A DNA stretch of 64,000 nt. Origin: Cylicocyclus nassatus (Eukaryota > Nematoda > Chromadorea > Rhabditida > Strongylidae). The DNA lies in NCBI GenBank assembly GCA_958299035.1, contig CATQJL010000112.1:45404941-45468940 (forward strand), given 5' to 3'. A program made the position numbers and the translations under genes. Numbering within the stretch: position 1 is the first letter of the stretch; every line of letters starts with the position of its first letter. The notes below the pieces were generated by a model that saw only the letters and a program-made list of their open reading frames with translations, had not been told where the DNA came from and did not search any database. Of the stretch, positions 1 to 13,500 are shown in pieces.

Positions 1-166
1 ATATCGTTTTTGCGGTCTGAAAAAGTACAATACGTTAGAATTGAAGTACGTTAGAGTTTTTTAGTTGACACGATTTTGGGTCAAAGGGGACTTCGTAAAA
101 TTTTGCGAAAATGAGAGGGGAGTTCGTTTTTGCATATTCGGAAACTCACCTCGTTCCGAGCCCTGG
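1..166. repeat. Partial copy of a dispersed TIR repeat (right end)
   Basis: This stretch matches the complete copy at 34922-35134: both contain the blocks 'caaaggggacttcgtaaaa' and 'ttttgca..ttcggaaa' and finish on the same terminus, 'ccgagccctgg'. The left end lies outside the window. Family unknown; the termini of the complete copy are inverted, so it is probably a short non-autonomous DNA element. Confidence 0.6.
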
Positions 167-2100
167 TAAGAATTAACTCATAAGAATTTGGAATTTGAAA
201 CCCCCTAAATATTCTACTTCATCTCGTTAGAAGTGTTCAAACTTGCAAACATATCTACTTTTAAATTTTTCATTCTATAACAGCCAAGGCTTATATGTAT
301 AATCATTTATTTACGCAATCGTTATAGCAGAGAAACTATGAATGTAAAAAAATTTCGGAAGGTTAATGTACTAGAATTTAGTTGACTTCTCATAAATGGC
401 TCAATCTCACCATTTGTTAAGACATCGGCATACTTTCCGGAGATCTAGGCTTAGTGGAGTTGATTGACTTTCTTTAGAATCTTCTCTTTACATGTCAAAT
501 AAAAGTTCTTCAGCCATTCCAACCCCTTTTACAAACAAAAAGAAAGATATCTGCACAATGATTTTGCATAGTTTTTTTTTTTTGAAGAGACTATCAATAT
601 ATTTTTGGAAATTGTGAAAAATTTCCTTACGGATTCTCATTATTGCATCCATGCAAAAATAACAAGCTTCAGATCTGATTGTGAGCTAATACCATTTTCC
701 AGATTTATAGAATCGAAGAGTTATGTTGAAGCAATTGGAGAGGGAGAAAAGTCTGTTGGACAGTCAATCAACAAACAAAATAAAATGCTGTTCTCTTGGT
801 GTTATACACAAAAAAAGAGGGCGAGACTGCTATGATGCTCTATGTAAATGCTGATGATTCATTAAAAATACGCCTTTAAAACAGAGATAACGCGTCACGA
901 TACTTATGAAGAACAAAAAATGTTGATTGGTCCCTCCTAAGCGAAAAGCAGCATGAGGAAAGTCATCGAACATGCTAGAGGGCAACCAGTCAATGCAAAT
1001 ACTTCTCACTTTCAAGTGGGTGAAAAAGAGAAGCGGCAGCGTAGCACTGAGGGATTTATGGAACTTGCTCTTTGCTTGAATCGCCCCTTTTTTAAAGTCG
1101 TGGTGAAGGTAAGGATCTCCCGAAAAAACGCTCCTAGAAAGCTAGCCAAGACTGGAATTGTTTGCACGAAAGGGTGGGACTTGGTGGGGTGCAGTGAAAA
1201 TATAAAAACAAAAAAGAGAAGAAGACTCAAGTCAGTCAACTACCCACTTAACCGTATCCAAAGAGAAAAACTCAATAAATAGCTGAATTTTAATTTCTCT
1301 CACAGCCGAGATTCCAATAACTATTTTCACCGAAAACTCTTGCTTTTGATGAGACTTGTTAGGGGGCATGAGATCAAGTAAAATTATGAATCGTTAACTG
1401 AGAAAAATGAAAGTAAGAGAAAGTTACAGCATGGTCATACATCTCAAGATGTAGTTCCAACGCTTCTTGCTGTATTAAAAGCATAACAAAGATTAGCACA
1501 AAGACAGTTGGCCCTACGAGGAAAAGCTTGACAGAAGTCGGCAAATTACAAAAAAGGTTTTGTACCAAAAAACGGATTGACCGTTCTAAGATGAAGTGAC
1601 AACAATATCTCATTTTACTGCAAAAACTAAATTTTCCATTCTCGAACAGCATTTATTTTCGAAATTTTTGAGCAGGAAATGTCTAGTCATTACAATGTAT
1701 TCAAACACGAATGCCCTAATGCCCTAATGCATATTTCAGGTGCAAATCGAAAATGCACTCTAAAGAACATGCAACGCTAATATGGCAACGGAAATTCGAT
1801 ACGTTCGCTTCCATGTTCCATTTCAATCAGAAGAGTGGAAGTCAACATGTATCTTGCTGTTTTACTAGGGAAATGAACGAATTACTTCGGGGACAATGAA
1901 GTCTATATTTGCATTTTTGCCGCATTTTTAAGGGTTGTTGAAATATAATAAATGCGACAAAATGCAAAAATGTATCTCAAATTTCAACCAATCCATTTGC
2001 TAATCCTACAAAGACAAAACAAAAAGCTATCGCTCTTACAAAGCTTCGTGAAAATTCAAGAATCATTTTTTCGCGCTCACCAGATGCTCTTTCTAATATA
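167..2100. other. AT-rich intergenic DNA, nothing recognisable
   Basis: Only short overlapping open frames on both strands, none with a recognisable domain or a consistent splice pattern. A poly-T tract lies near 571-582. No RNA gene or repeat was identified. Confidence 0.5.
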
Positions 2101-2707
2101 CAGGGCGTCTCAAAAAGATGTGCCCACTGTTTGATTGTTGGTAATTATCTCTTTATGGAGTCTTTATAGAAGCTTTAGGCATTTTGTATAGCTGGCTTCA
2201 ACTTAGATTTACTGTGAGGAGCTGATTATCGACTACTTTCTACTTTCCATTACAGTTGGATTACGGTAGCAGGTTTGAAAAAATTTTGAGCCATAAAAGG
2301 GCATATTTTGCCTCAGAAGGGAAAAAACAATTTCGCTGGGCTAATTAGATTTGCTGATTTTAAATCTGAACTTCGCAACTTATCATAATGCTTCATTAGA
2401 AAGTTATGCAAAGTAAGCAGTAGCGGCCGTTTATTCATCTCGTGCATAGTTAAGTATTGACAGCGTCCACGAAAACCCTATTACACAAGTTTACCTTTCT
2501 TTAGAAATTTTGAAACAGCAGCTTCTTTCCATATGCTTGAAGTTTCTACCGTAATCCCACAGTAAGGAAGAGCGATCGGTGATTTGGTTTATACTGTAAA
2601 TCTAAGATGAAGGCAGCTCTATAAAGCAGTACCGAAAACTTTTCCAAGGACTTCATTACAAGAGTTTCATAAACAATCAAACTAGACACATCTTTTTGGG
2701 ACCCCTG
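2101..2707. mobile_element. Mariner-type MITE
   Basis: The left end CAGGGCGTCTCAAAAAGATG is repeated inverted at the right end (CAGGGGTCCCAAAAAGATG on the other strand). The similarity continues inward for more than 100 bp, for example 'tttgattgtt', 'taaatctaag..' and 'cggtag'. The left flank is TA and the right flank CA, consistent with a TA target duplication with one mutation. There is no transposase frame inside, so the element is non-autonomous. Confidence 0.75.
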
Positions 2708-3708
2708 CACCTCTTGGCTTTTTCGCTGGTAAGACTATCTAGAAAATTTTTTTTTGTTCAAACCCCAACAAATTTTATCGAATAAGCGGGGAACCTATGC
2801 AACTTCTTTGTAGAACAACTTATCCAATCTTGTTTAAAAATTAGGGAAAAATTTTAATAGGAGAAAAAAAACTGCCAGAAACGATATAAATCTACAAAGT
2901 ATCAGACTCATCGTTTGCCTACACATCATTCACTGGAGATTACTAGAACTTCTATCCAAATTTACTTTTTTTATATTAATGCAATTAGACAGCTAAGATA
3001 GTTTTCAAGAAAAACTTCGTTGTTGAATGAACATACATTCCATAAGCACATTGTCGTCATGTGCTTTTTTTCCTCCTGAGAATAAACTATGATCGAAAGT
3101 GAAATCGGATTGAACCGCCGTGTTAAAATGCTTTTTAGATGTTTGCGTAAAATGTTTGAGGACATCTTGATGTATTATAGTGCACTTGGCAGACACATTC
3201 AGTCTCGCGTGTAGATCTGTACAGCCATCGAGATACACACAAAAAGGAGGCTAATGGATAGCAAAGTACGTCGAGTGAGAAGGGAACGTCCAAGGCGAGC
3301 GCCGAAAGACCAGAGACGATCAGCCGACGACGGGAGCGTAAGAAAAACGTCAAATAGCCGGCTTATTTACATAGAACTCGTACACGGCATATTTGAAATT
3401 TGTGAACGTAGCGTGAGCGAAACACGGACGGCTTTCAGTGCGTGAACTATAACCTCGCCACAGTGCAAACAGCATCGAACAGAAGGCAGTAGCAGAGGGA
3501 TAGCGTGCGTAAGTTTGCCGAGGGAAAAATACGGACTGTAATCCAGTCGTGTAGCGAATAACGCGATTCTAACGACACAGTATACCCCATATGAATGCCT
3601 TTGCGAGGATTTGCGCTTTTCAACCTTGACTCAACTTCAATTTTCATATTAGCCTTACCAAAAATGATGAATATGAAAAAAGATCATAAGATACCCTCTA
3701 ATTCAAAT
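2708..3708. other. Intergenic; GC-richer patch, no gene recognised
   Basis: Around 3230-3460 the composition is clearly more GC-rich than the flanks, with short Arg/Ser-rich frames on both strands (for example 3254-3445 +). No domain, splice pattern or repeat partner was seen, so no gene is called. Confidence 0.4.
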
Positions 3709-3852
3709 GGCTTGGCGCTGGATGGCGGGGCTTCGTGACCTAGTTAAGGCTAGATAATGATCCGAGAGCACGCGCGGAAGAGAGACGCAGACTGCATCGG
3801 GGCGCGAGCTGCCATATTAGGTCACAAAGCTCCGCCTTCCAGCCGCCAAGCC
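3709..3852. mobile_element. Short TIR element (MITE), 144 bp
   Basis: Inverted ends of about 33 bp: the left begins GGCTTGGCGCTGGATGGCGG and the right, read on the other strand, begins GGCTTGGCGGCTGGAAGGCG; both continue to GTGACCTA. No coding content. Superfamily undetermined because no clear target duplication is visible. Confidence 0.7.
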
Positions 3853-4517
3853 AGTTGACAAAGGTCAGCTGGAAAATCGAAGTTCATAATGTGTTTATAC
3901 ACTTGTAAATAATAAACAACAGAGATGAAAATAATCCTTGCATGGGAAGTTTTGGGTCCAGGAGAACATATGGTGCGATTATAGCAGAATTCATAAAAAA
4001 AATTTGTGGTGCCTGAAAATAAAATGTGCCATAAAAAACCGCGCCGCATTTGCTAATATTAGATAGAGACATCTAAGACATTAGAAATGACAAAGGATTG
4101 GGAATTACCGAGTGCAAACATTTTAACAATTTCCCACTTTTTGTAATAAGAAGATCAGCGAAAAATTGGTTTTATCATTTGATTCAGAGTGCAGATCAGA
4201 CTCACACGTCAGCAACCAAATTTTTATCCATTGCTCAGTTAAGTAGCTTAAGGCTCAATTCTTTCTCTCTCTCAATTCTTCAATCGAATTCTCACTTCTC
4301 GATGGTTAATTCAGTCAATTTGCAGTGCAATAAAAATATCTAGAACAGGTGTGAAAATAACTGCATGGACCAATGAAAAAGAAGTGCGAAAGTCGCTTGC
4401 CTGATGAAAAATTGCCCATCTCCGTGAATGTGATAAAAAATCACGGCAGTCTCTGCGCTGTTACATTTCTTCCATTTCACAAAAGTTATTGGAATACGCT
4501 CCGTGTGCTGTGAAGTA

Positions 4518-4552
4518 TATATTTATATCTATATATTTATATATATTTTCTA
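4518..4552. repeat. AT microsatellite
   Basis: An alternating TATATATTTATATC-like run in intergenic DNA; simple low-complexity sequence. The rest of 3853-4874 holds nothing recognisable. Confidence 0.8.
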
Positions 4553-4874
4553 CTAGATTCATCTCCCCTACCAGGTTTTTGCACTTATATGCTGTACTGA
4601 GCGTGTTAATGTGCTTTTGCGCGGTGCTTTGTTATAGATTTAAGAATTTTCATTTTTGAGAGAAACAGATACCGAATTTCATAGAACAAGCCCTTAGTTG
4701 AACAACAAGTAAAAATACAGAGACGAAGAATGCAATCCAAATGGAAGGATGTGAAACAATCAGGAATTATTAACCATCCTTTAGGTAAGACCATGTCACT
4801 TCCTATAGATATTGTGCGGTCTTTTCGGTGCAACTTCAAAGGACAAAATAAAGATGACTGCCATCAGTTGCTCG

Positions 4875-5244
4875 TTAAACTATCATATGTATGGAGTCTG
4901 TAAGCAGTAGCTGCAACAGTTGCCTGCAGTGTCCCTGCAGTGCTGACAACATTTGCGCGAAAAAAATCGCCAAGCTCGTGAGTAGGTAACAATTGCGCGT
5001 AAAAAATGGCAATAGAGCGCGATTTCTGGTTTTTGCGCCTCCATGAACACCATAATAATAATCAATTCTATTCGACTATAATAATTCGAATATATCCACA
5101 TAACATACAAAACCTTTCTTTGAATTGAAAAAACTTGACAGACTCACTGACGATGGTTGACGCCTCAGAGAGCAGCTCGTACTGCTGAGCAGTAAGTTGA
5201 AATAGTGCATGCCATGCTCCGAAGAAGTCCATAGCTCGCGGCAA
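4875..5244 (-). CDS. Possible two-exon microprotein gene (about 50 aa)
   Basis: On the minus strand a strong 3' splice site (AAAGTTTTCAG, at 5245-5247 and above) is followed 12 nt later by ATG at 5232. With no exon visible upstream, this could be a trans-splice acceptor. Exon 1 (5148-5232 coding) reads MDFFGAWHALFQLTAQQYEL and on to a GTGAGT donor at 5147-5142. A T-rich acceptor ending TTGTCAG leads into exon 2 (4942 down to the TAA at 4877-4875) in the right phase, giving 50 residues, mostly helix-forming (Leu/Gln-rich second half). I do not recognise the product. The gene could be longer with other exons, or the match of splice signals could be accidental. There is no neighbour to infer a role from. 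The longer frame at 5068-5403 simply reads through the proposed introns. Confidence 0.33.
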
Positions 5245-7700
5245 CTGAAAACTTTTATGAAATTTGAGAAAACGAAGCAAAGAAAAAGACAACGACAGTG
5301 AACCGAACTTTTTCACGTGGCGATGAAAGACACAATCATGGGCGTAGCAGGAGCTTCGAAGAAGTTGATTAACAGTTGTCGTTACGTTAATGGATGCTCT
5401 CAAAAAATAGCGAATAGAACTGGAATCAGCCGCAGCCTTGAGAAAGATGAAAGTGGAGTGAGACCCACTGGAGCAAAGGTCTAACTGACTATCGGGTTTG
5501 CAATTTCCAAGTTGTTTTTGAAATTAGACACCATCGTTTCAGCGCAACGAAGGTGTTACATCCAGACTAAGAGAAAAATTTTGAAATTTCGCTGACCTGA
5601 CAACCACATTCATAAAACCCTAAGTATAGAAAAACGTTACACGGTGTAAAGAAACTTGTCACTTCGGACAAACGTCACTGGTTCCATTAGTTCCAGTGAC
5701 GGTGTAATTCCTCCAGATGTGTGCACCTAGTGACAAAATTTCTTAAGTCTAGCAATATCCGGCAATTTACACAAAAAATTCCGAAAAGCGGTCGAAAAAC
5801 TCGCGCATACGACAAGCCATTGGCAAAAGGATAAGTGGATTATTTTGGAGACCTTTTCGACAAAAATCTAGAATTATTACAGAAAAGTCAACCTTGCTCC
5901 TAAATAATAGCGATTAGCTTTGAACAAAGACTTGCACCAAAACTTTTGAAAATCCGCGACTCGTCTCAAATACAATGAACTGTTTAATTTTCTATAGTTT
6001 GCAAAAAAAGAAGTAAGTTCTTTCTAAATTTTGAAAAGAAGGATTATCATTGTCATCTCGATTCACTAAAAGCTGATAAACGTGAACACTCAAATTGTAA
6101 GTTTCTAAAATTTTACTGAAGTTGCTTACTCCAAAAATTCATAGCGTTACTGTTGGTGGGTATCATGACCTACGTTTACAAACAAGATGATTCGTATCGA
6201 CTGGATGACTTTATAAAAATTGATTTTTGAATCTTTTTTCATTTTTGGGTTCTGTTCGTTACAATATCCAATAAACTGTTTTAGTAATAGTTGTGGAGTA
6301 CTACATACATCACGTACATTGAATATAGTACGCAAATTGGGAAGCCTCCGAAAATTTTTGGATGTTCTTTTAGAGTTTTTGGTGCAAGACTCCTTTTTAA
6401 ACTTGACATCGTGATGTCCATTTGTGCCCACAACTTGCAAGGTTGCTTCCAGCTCCGATCAAAACAGTCAAAGCAATTTTAGGTTGATATCAATAATTCA
6501 GAATAGGATCAGTGAGAAAAGATCCACTAGACCTCAAAACTACAGAAGAAAAGTATGTGGCCACGCAACTCTCAGCGTTTATAACTTTAGATAAAACTTT
6601 ATGAGCTAGAAGAGTGCAGGAGAAACGAAGAGAAGTATAATATTTGACATTTCCAACCGCACACTTTGCAGCACTGCGGTTTATTTCTCTGGAAAAAAAT
6701 GGATGGCTACAATTTTCACTGAATGTCACAGACAATTCACATAAATGCTTTTGCAACCTGATATTCACTAGAGTGGGACAGTTTTTGTTTGTATTTATTT
6801 TCATTTATTTGTACTTTGCGTACGGTGTAGAGAATGTTATTACAAATACTGCTTGCATCTTCTTGCTAAAGCTGGGAGATTGAAAATGTAAGGCATTTGC
6901 TGACGTTTGATAGTGAAAAGTTTTTTCTAACTCTATAACCCTTGCTTTTTGTAAAAGAGACGCCCTGATTTGGCTTACAAGTACATACAACTCAAAATCT
7001 TCAGAAAGACGAAAATAACATGCTATCTCAACATTTCTTTATCTAGAGCAGGGTTACCACGTTTTATATTGGTTTTCGATTTTTTGATGAATATGAGCTA
7101 TCGCAGTGAAAGCAGTGACTTAATCGTTATCATTAGCAAAGAAAAACCGAAGAGCTTGCAGGCCGTTTTGCGTATGTGGTCTAGGACAAGTTGCATTTCA
7201 AAAGTTATTAACAAAACTCAGCAATTTACGAGCTGTAAAACAATAAAGGTTACTGCCGAACTGGAGCCCTTTCGAAGAAAAGCGCAAACAATCAAAAATT
7301 CCGTCAAAAAGTAGCTTAATTCGTAGAGTATCTTACATCGCAGGCGAATTTTTGCTAGTCACTTACAATTCCTCCGAGGTAAATAAGTTGGAGTGGAAGT
7401 ACCTCTAAGTAGGTCAGACATGAACTATCTTGAGGCACTGAATTCCTACCTCGAATTGGGATTTTTCCTTCTCAGTGAAAAACAAATAACCACACGAAAA
7501 GTTCAATTGTGAAAGATGTCAGCGAAAATGACTTTGACAACTTCATATTCTATAATACTTGATAACTCTCTTTTTCGACTTACAGCTTCCTAATCTCAAT
7601 TTTCGAACTGATTCAGAGCGGAAGGGTTGTCTCATTTGCGATCGTTGAAGTTCTGAAGGTTATCACCACGTACAACACATCCTGATGTCGATTGTTTATA
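5245..7700. other. AT-rich intergenic DNA, no gene recognised
   Basis: Short frames only. A small hairpin (GTCACTGG...CCAGTGAC) lies near 5665-5695. The longest frame (6970-7314 +, 114 codons) has no recognisable domain and no supporting splice sites. Confidence 0.45.
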
Positions 7701-8721
7701 TTAGGTCGTTCCGAAAGTTCTTTCCGTTTTTTCAACCTATCATAAAAACACGAGGAATGAAGGTAGGGAAACGCGTCAGGCACTATCCGACGCAGCTTTT
7801 CTTCCTCTTTTCAACTTTCATATTCGTGTGCCGCTTGCCCTTGTGTTCAGTGAGATAATGGCCGAAATTTTGAACTAATGGTTTTTACCATGTCCAACTT
7901 TGGCGAATTTTCACGATCTTCTTTTTTGACTTTTGGAGAAGCTTTGATAGCAGTCAGATAGAGCAAACAAAGTGCGATTTAATGCAATTTTTCGGCGCCT
8001 ATGGCTAGCCTTAAAAATTCCTTAGAATTATTTTTCTGATGCTATCAAATTCCACTTTTGGTGATGCCAAGAACCACAGAACATCAAACGGCGCACAACT
8101 AAGGTGTCATTCAATGCAGCTTTCCCTCCTCTTTTTACTGAGTATTTTTCTTCCCAATTTGTGGGAGTTTTTGACGATAAAATTTCCATAATTCTTGATT
8201 TTGAACCCGCCTAAGGGTGTACACGCGAAAAGCGAAATCTTATATTTCGAAGCGGTAAACACTGAGTTACTTTGTAAAAATAATGGACAATCATAAACGA
8301 CTTTTGAAAGTGTCGAAATCCGAAGATTTGTTAATGTTTGGAGCGTTTTTGTTTTTTGTGACTTCGAAAAAGTGAAGACTTCTGGAAAAATTATCTCAAA
8401 AAATACTAAGAAGCCAGTTGAAGTCGCCAAAAAATTCCATTAGATTGCACTTTGTTTATACTATCTGAGTGCTATTGAAGCCTTTCCAAAAATCAAGAAA
8501 GAAGGATGTGAAAAATTGCCAAAGTTGGACACCGTGAAAACCATGGGTTCGAAATTTCAGACATTATCTCACTGAACACAAGAGCAAGCGGCACAGGATT
8601 ATGACAGTTGAAAAGAGGAAGAAAAGCTGCGTCGGATAGTGCCTGATGCGTTTCCCTACCTTCATCCCTCGTGTTTTTATGATAGGTTGAAAAAACGGAA
8701 AGAACTTTCGGAACGACCTAA
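7701..8721. mobile_element. Mariner-like element with ~300-bp inverted repeats
   Basis: The element begins TTAGGTCGTTCCGAAAGTTC and ends with its reverse complement, flanked on both sides by TA (7699-7700 and 8722-8723). The inverted similarity continues about 300 bp inward on each side. Between the arms lie ~400 bp with no transposase. TTAGGT...CAAAAG-type ends with a TA duplication are typical of the mariner group. Probably non-autonomous. Its length (1021 bp) equals that of the different-sequence element at 49815-50835. Confidence 0.8.
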
Positions 8722-8723
8722 TA

Positions 8724-10314
8724 GAATCCAAGTAAACTTCCTCAGTTCTCAAAAATTTCCGTAAGGGACCTGAATTCGACGAAAATAATCCAAATAGAAG
8801 CTGTATGTTTTATGAAGAAGATGGAAGGATTTTTTGAAGCTCTGTTAAGTAGGAAATTTGCCAGAAAACCAAAGATGTACCTTTAAAGCGAAATTTAGTT
8901 TTGTGAATGAAATTTAGCTTTCTTATTACAATTTCATGAGACTTATGTTTAAGGAAATTAGAGCACTGCGACGGTTTTGTTGCGACAGTTCAAACAAAAG
9001 CAATTTTGAAATTTTTACATATATTCTATTAATTCGCTAGATTTTCACCACGAAAAGTCCAACAATGTGTTCGGTTTCCTCTGAAAACTACTTTGAAAAA
9101 AGTTATAACAATTTGGAGGTTCTGCGAATTAATATGTCGCGACGGAAAAAATTATCGCAACCGTTTTTCACCCAAGAGTTAGGAAACAATTGTAACAGAA
9201 CTTGGACAAAATATCATCTAAACTAAATTTTGCTTGGAAGCTCAATAGCTTTTGAGCTTTCGAGTCCTATACTGCTCTTATTAGGCAGGATAGTGGTATT
9301 CAGAGAAGACAGCATTTTAAGGGATGAGCAAAAGTCGATGACTAGCGGAATACAGCGCAGACGATTGAACAGTTCTATAGTGACACAAGTTGTGACGATA
9401 CTTAGGGATGAATTTGCAATTCCGAAAGAAAAGAGAAAACGAGACTAGCTCGTGAAGCTACTTGAGAATTTTCCGAGCCGCCTTTCCCGTGTTTATAGCC
9501 TTCTTCGATTCGAAAGTCGGCGCACGGCTGTCTCTTCAACACTTAAGAGGTTGTAAATAATTTCGTCATTGCGAAAATGGGGAACGGGACTCTCTTGACT
9601 GGTGTAGGTGTTCGCTAGTAGGAGCTTTGAAGAGCTGCCACTTCCAAATGGGGCACCGCATTTCAACTCGTTTTTCATGTGTGTAGAACTAATAATAATT
9701 GCTTCTACAGCGATTACCATAAGAAAAGTGGAAAATTGCTGGATTAAACTGGTCTTTCGGTTCGAAAAAAACGTTTGCGAAGCGCACATCAGTGAAATAT
9801 TATGGAAATAGAAAGGAAACTATAGAATTCACACATGAGTTACGGCAAAATGACCTTTGGATTTTTGTTGATCGGATAATTACGAGTTTTTATGAGTTGA
9901 AAATATACCAAAAAATGCGGGCAAGAATCCAAAGATTCTGTTCAGTGGTCCTGACCAAAAAAATGAAATTTCAGGAAAGCCGATGTATGGTATTATCCTA
10001 TTCGACGTGAGAGACGATTGTGCAAAGTATGAAAAGATTATTTTTAAGTTAATAAAATGAGCAAACCGTTATGGTTACAATGATCTTATAGTGACTGCGC
10101 TAGAGTTGCAAGAAGATTTAAGCAAAGTTCCTCAGATACTCAAAAAAAAAAAGAAAATCTAAACTAGATTCCTTGAGCAAATTCGCCACACTTCACACTC
10201 TTGCCTTTTTTCGCCAGTTTAGAGATAGATACTTGAATGCACGCTGAAAAAAAAAACTGAAATCTTCAGAACTATCAAAAAGATCTGAAAAAACACATTC
10301 TTCCTAGATGTTCA
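8724..10314. other. Intergenic, nothing recognisable
   Basis: Short frames on both strands (for example 9230-9448 +, 9493-9789 -) without domains or convincing splice sites. No repeat partner was found in the window. Confidence 0.45.
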
Positions 10315-10546
10315 TAGGGCTTATCAATTGCAGTGTCGGGTGCACCAACATCTTTCCCCAGCGGGACTCTGCACCTCTTCCGCGAACATGCTCTCTAATC
10401 ATATCCAGTCGACTGAAGCTCCCCCTTTCCCACTCTTGCCTTGGGGAAGTGATCAGAGAGCATGTTCGCGTGAGAGGTGCAGAGTCCACGCGGAAGCGGT
10501 CGCGCGGGAGCGGAGATGCTGGTGCTTCCGACACTGCAGTTGATGC
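10315..10546. repeat. Fold-back (inverted repeat) element
   Basis: Two ~95-bp arms are inverted copies: 'actgca'/'tgcagt' outer ends, then 'gcaccaacatct' against 'agatgctggtgc', then 'ggactctgcacctct' against 'agaggtgcagagtcc', then 'gaacatgctctct' against 'agagagcatgttc'. The GC-rich sequence contrasts with the flanks. The overlapping frames on both strands are a by-product of the symmetry. Confidence 0.8.
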
Positions 10547-13500
10547 GCCCTGTACACAGGTGTCCAAAATTTCCACTTGCTAATGTGGTTGAGTCTATAC
10601 CAACAGGGGTGGAAATTCAACGAAAATGTTCTTGAAAAACTTTAGACCCCTCTCTGCCGTCCAAAGGGCCGCTTACACACCTGCGCGAAAAAGTCGACAA
10701 AAAGTGACATTATTGGAGAGACCCGCTTCTAGATTTTAGCACACTAATTTTGTATTCTAAAGCTATTGAGGATATAATACTGCGACTCAGACCCCGGTAA
10801 TGTCTGCACCAGTGGACTGCAAAATGGCAAACTCAAGAGTAATTCCCAATCAAGCGAAGGATTTTTTCCTCACAAAAGGGAATGTGCGATAAATCAACGA
10901 GATTCCCTGCTCAGTTTATGTGAAGATTCCGAGCTGAATCCGCTGGATATCTTTCTGCAATGATAGCACAACCTGGAAATTTTAGAAGTGTTGGTCGAGC
11001 AAGGTAAATGTAGCAATGCAGTCGATGGTAATAGTACGCTCTCCAAGGTGACAGAGTGCATTTGCGCAATTTGTTTTACTCTGAGCCAGCTGAGAGGTGA
11101 TTTGGAAACAAAAGAGCAATGAATAGATTTGAAGACTGTCAAGAGCCGCAAAGAAAGTATCTAGTATTTATTTTCTGTTTGTTGTCCAAGCAAAATCACC
11201 GAGCAGAATTTTGGAAGAAATTTTCTCATATTCTAGCAAAAGAAGGATTTCTCTGTTAAGTGACTGATGTTGGAGAAAGTGTGAATCTGATCCAGTACTT
11301 TTTGGAACACTTGCGGAGGCGAAAATCGCTAATGAATGATGCAGAAGGCAAGTTTTTGCACCAAAAAGCTCATCAGGCGCGATTAGTCAACATCACCAGC
11401 TGCATTTGCAAGTAAATTCAAAATTCACGTTGAGCCGGGCCGCAATTCCTGAGTTGAAACCTGGTTTTTTTACACTATTGAACCAGTAATCTCAAAGATG
11501 TTAGATTGCAGTAGCGCTTGTTTCGGGACCCGCTCGGTTTCCTGCCATTTGATGATTTTTAAATGTAGTTACGCTTCTTTTTATTTATTAAACTTACAAG
11601 CTAGTGAAAAAAACTCACAAGAATATGATATCTGATAAGCTTAATGATAGCGCTGTAATAAATTTCCCAGTGATACAGGTGGTGTATGTTCATATCATCC
11701 CAAAAACCTTTGTATTGATAATTGTTGCAGCTTTTCAGTAAAGCTTGTGTTTCCTTCCAAATTGATTCCATCTTATCCTTCGATGATTTCTTTTCTATCA
11801 TTTGTTCTTGACTTAACTAATCTGAAATTCATACAAGAAAATGTGCGACCGTTTTCACGTTATTATTTGATTTGTCGTAAAGCACTTGGGTGGGATTAAG
11901 AAACAAAGAATAGAATTGAAAACTGAGGCGATTAATGATTGATAAACTTATATGTAAATCGATTGGAGCGAATTGAATGCATTTGATAAGAGTAAAATGA
12001 ACGTTTTTTAGAGCTAGTGAAGGATTACACCCGAATTATGTATAGATATTACTATTAATTTTTTCTATTAAAAAGGGTGAAGGACGGTAATAAACATAAA
12101 TATAAATATTGGCCATACCATCTTTTTGACACAGCTCAGCAAGAGATATTACAACAGTCTCTCAGTTTTTTGTGTGGAAAGGACATAATGACATTCTGCC
12201 GTTGGGGTTTTTTTAATATCAAGTGTATAAGTAAACAAATTATCCATATCTACCGATGTGGTTCACACTGCAGCAGGTTAAATGGCACACTCCGCCTTGT
12301 TACTAACAAAAGGAAAATGAATCATTCGTTGATGAATGGTGACTGTGGGAGATGCCTTCTTCGAAGCAAGTATAACGAAATATAAGAATGTTGCATTGCT
12401 CAAATTCTAGTGTGAGAGACGTTCGAGCAAAGAGTACTGCAAATTTTTGACTTGATCCTACTTTTATAGATTTCTTGCAGACCTGCAAACGTGAAAAAGA
12501 AGATAGACGGTGAAAAAAATGTATAGGACTTTTTCTTGCCTGAGTAGAGCCTACGCGTGATCTTGCTATTGAGACTCAACAAAATCCGATTTTGAGAGCT
12601 GTTTATCCTAAAAGTGCAGATTTTCAGCTTCGTCAGGAAAAAAGAAGATAGAAACGATAACCTCCATGAGGGACTGGAATACGTCTATAAGAACTTCGAA
12701 CTTTTGAATGCGATTTCCAAAGCTGCGTTTGCTAACACTCAAAAACTCCAGTTTTCGTATTTTTTCCCAAAAGTGCACTTACTCACGACCTTGGGTTGTT
12801 CATGGCAAGTGCAGCACATGCAGTAAGGTTACTGTAGGCGCTCAACAATCGAAGCAATAAAAGCGAATGAGGTAAATGAGGCATTTACTCTTGCAGAAAT
12901 GCAATAAACGCGCAAATGTTGTGCTCAATCGTCCAAAAAGCCAAGCGCACAAAGTGCAAATGCACAGATTGCGACAGTGTCGAGGAATGGTCGTCGTCGT
13001 CCGCACACGTGTGGATTAGATTTGAGCAGAAAAACGAACGAGCCCTCGGCAAACAGCCAGTCAAGTGTCGTTGCGCCTCGTAAAACACAGGGCAATCGCT
13101 TGAGACGACGACGATCTCTTCCGCGTGTCCGGCGGAAGACCGCCGATGCGTCTGCCATGAATCACAGACACTGATAAAACGCCACATTCCAAAAATGGTT
13201 GTTTCGGTAACAAAAATCCTTGAACGGAAGTTCAAAAACTGTCAATGTCATTTTTGACATTCTATTCGAGATATAAACATTTCATAAATTTGACCAGGCG
13301 TATAAGTTTTCGCATATAATGCTAACTTATTTTGTTTTCGTAAAATTAACTAAAGTTTACTCGTGTAGTAAAAAAATCCACTCATATGATATTACAACTA
13401 ATGTGACCCTTTCTAAAAATACCGCGCAACAACCTCTACCCTGAAGATTATTCTAGAAGAGGGGGGGGGGTAAAAAACTATGGAGTTCTTTCCACGTAAG

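Noticed and set aside
3254..3445. Arg/Ser-rich 63-codon frame
   Set aside because: No motif or splice support; composition effect of a GC-rich patch with opposing frames.
5068..5403. 111-codon minus-strand frame as a single-exon gene
   Set aside because: It crosses a consensus acceptor and donor; the open stretch between them is better explained as one small exon.
12885..13235. 116- and 77-codon minus frames plus a plus-strand frame in a GC-rich patch
   Set aside because: Frames are open on both strands simply because the patch is GC-rich; no domain, no splice pattern.
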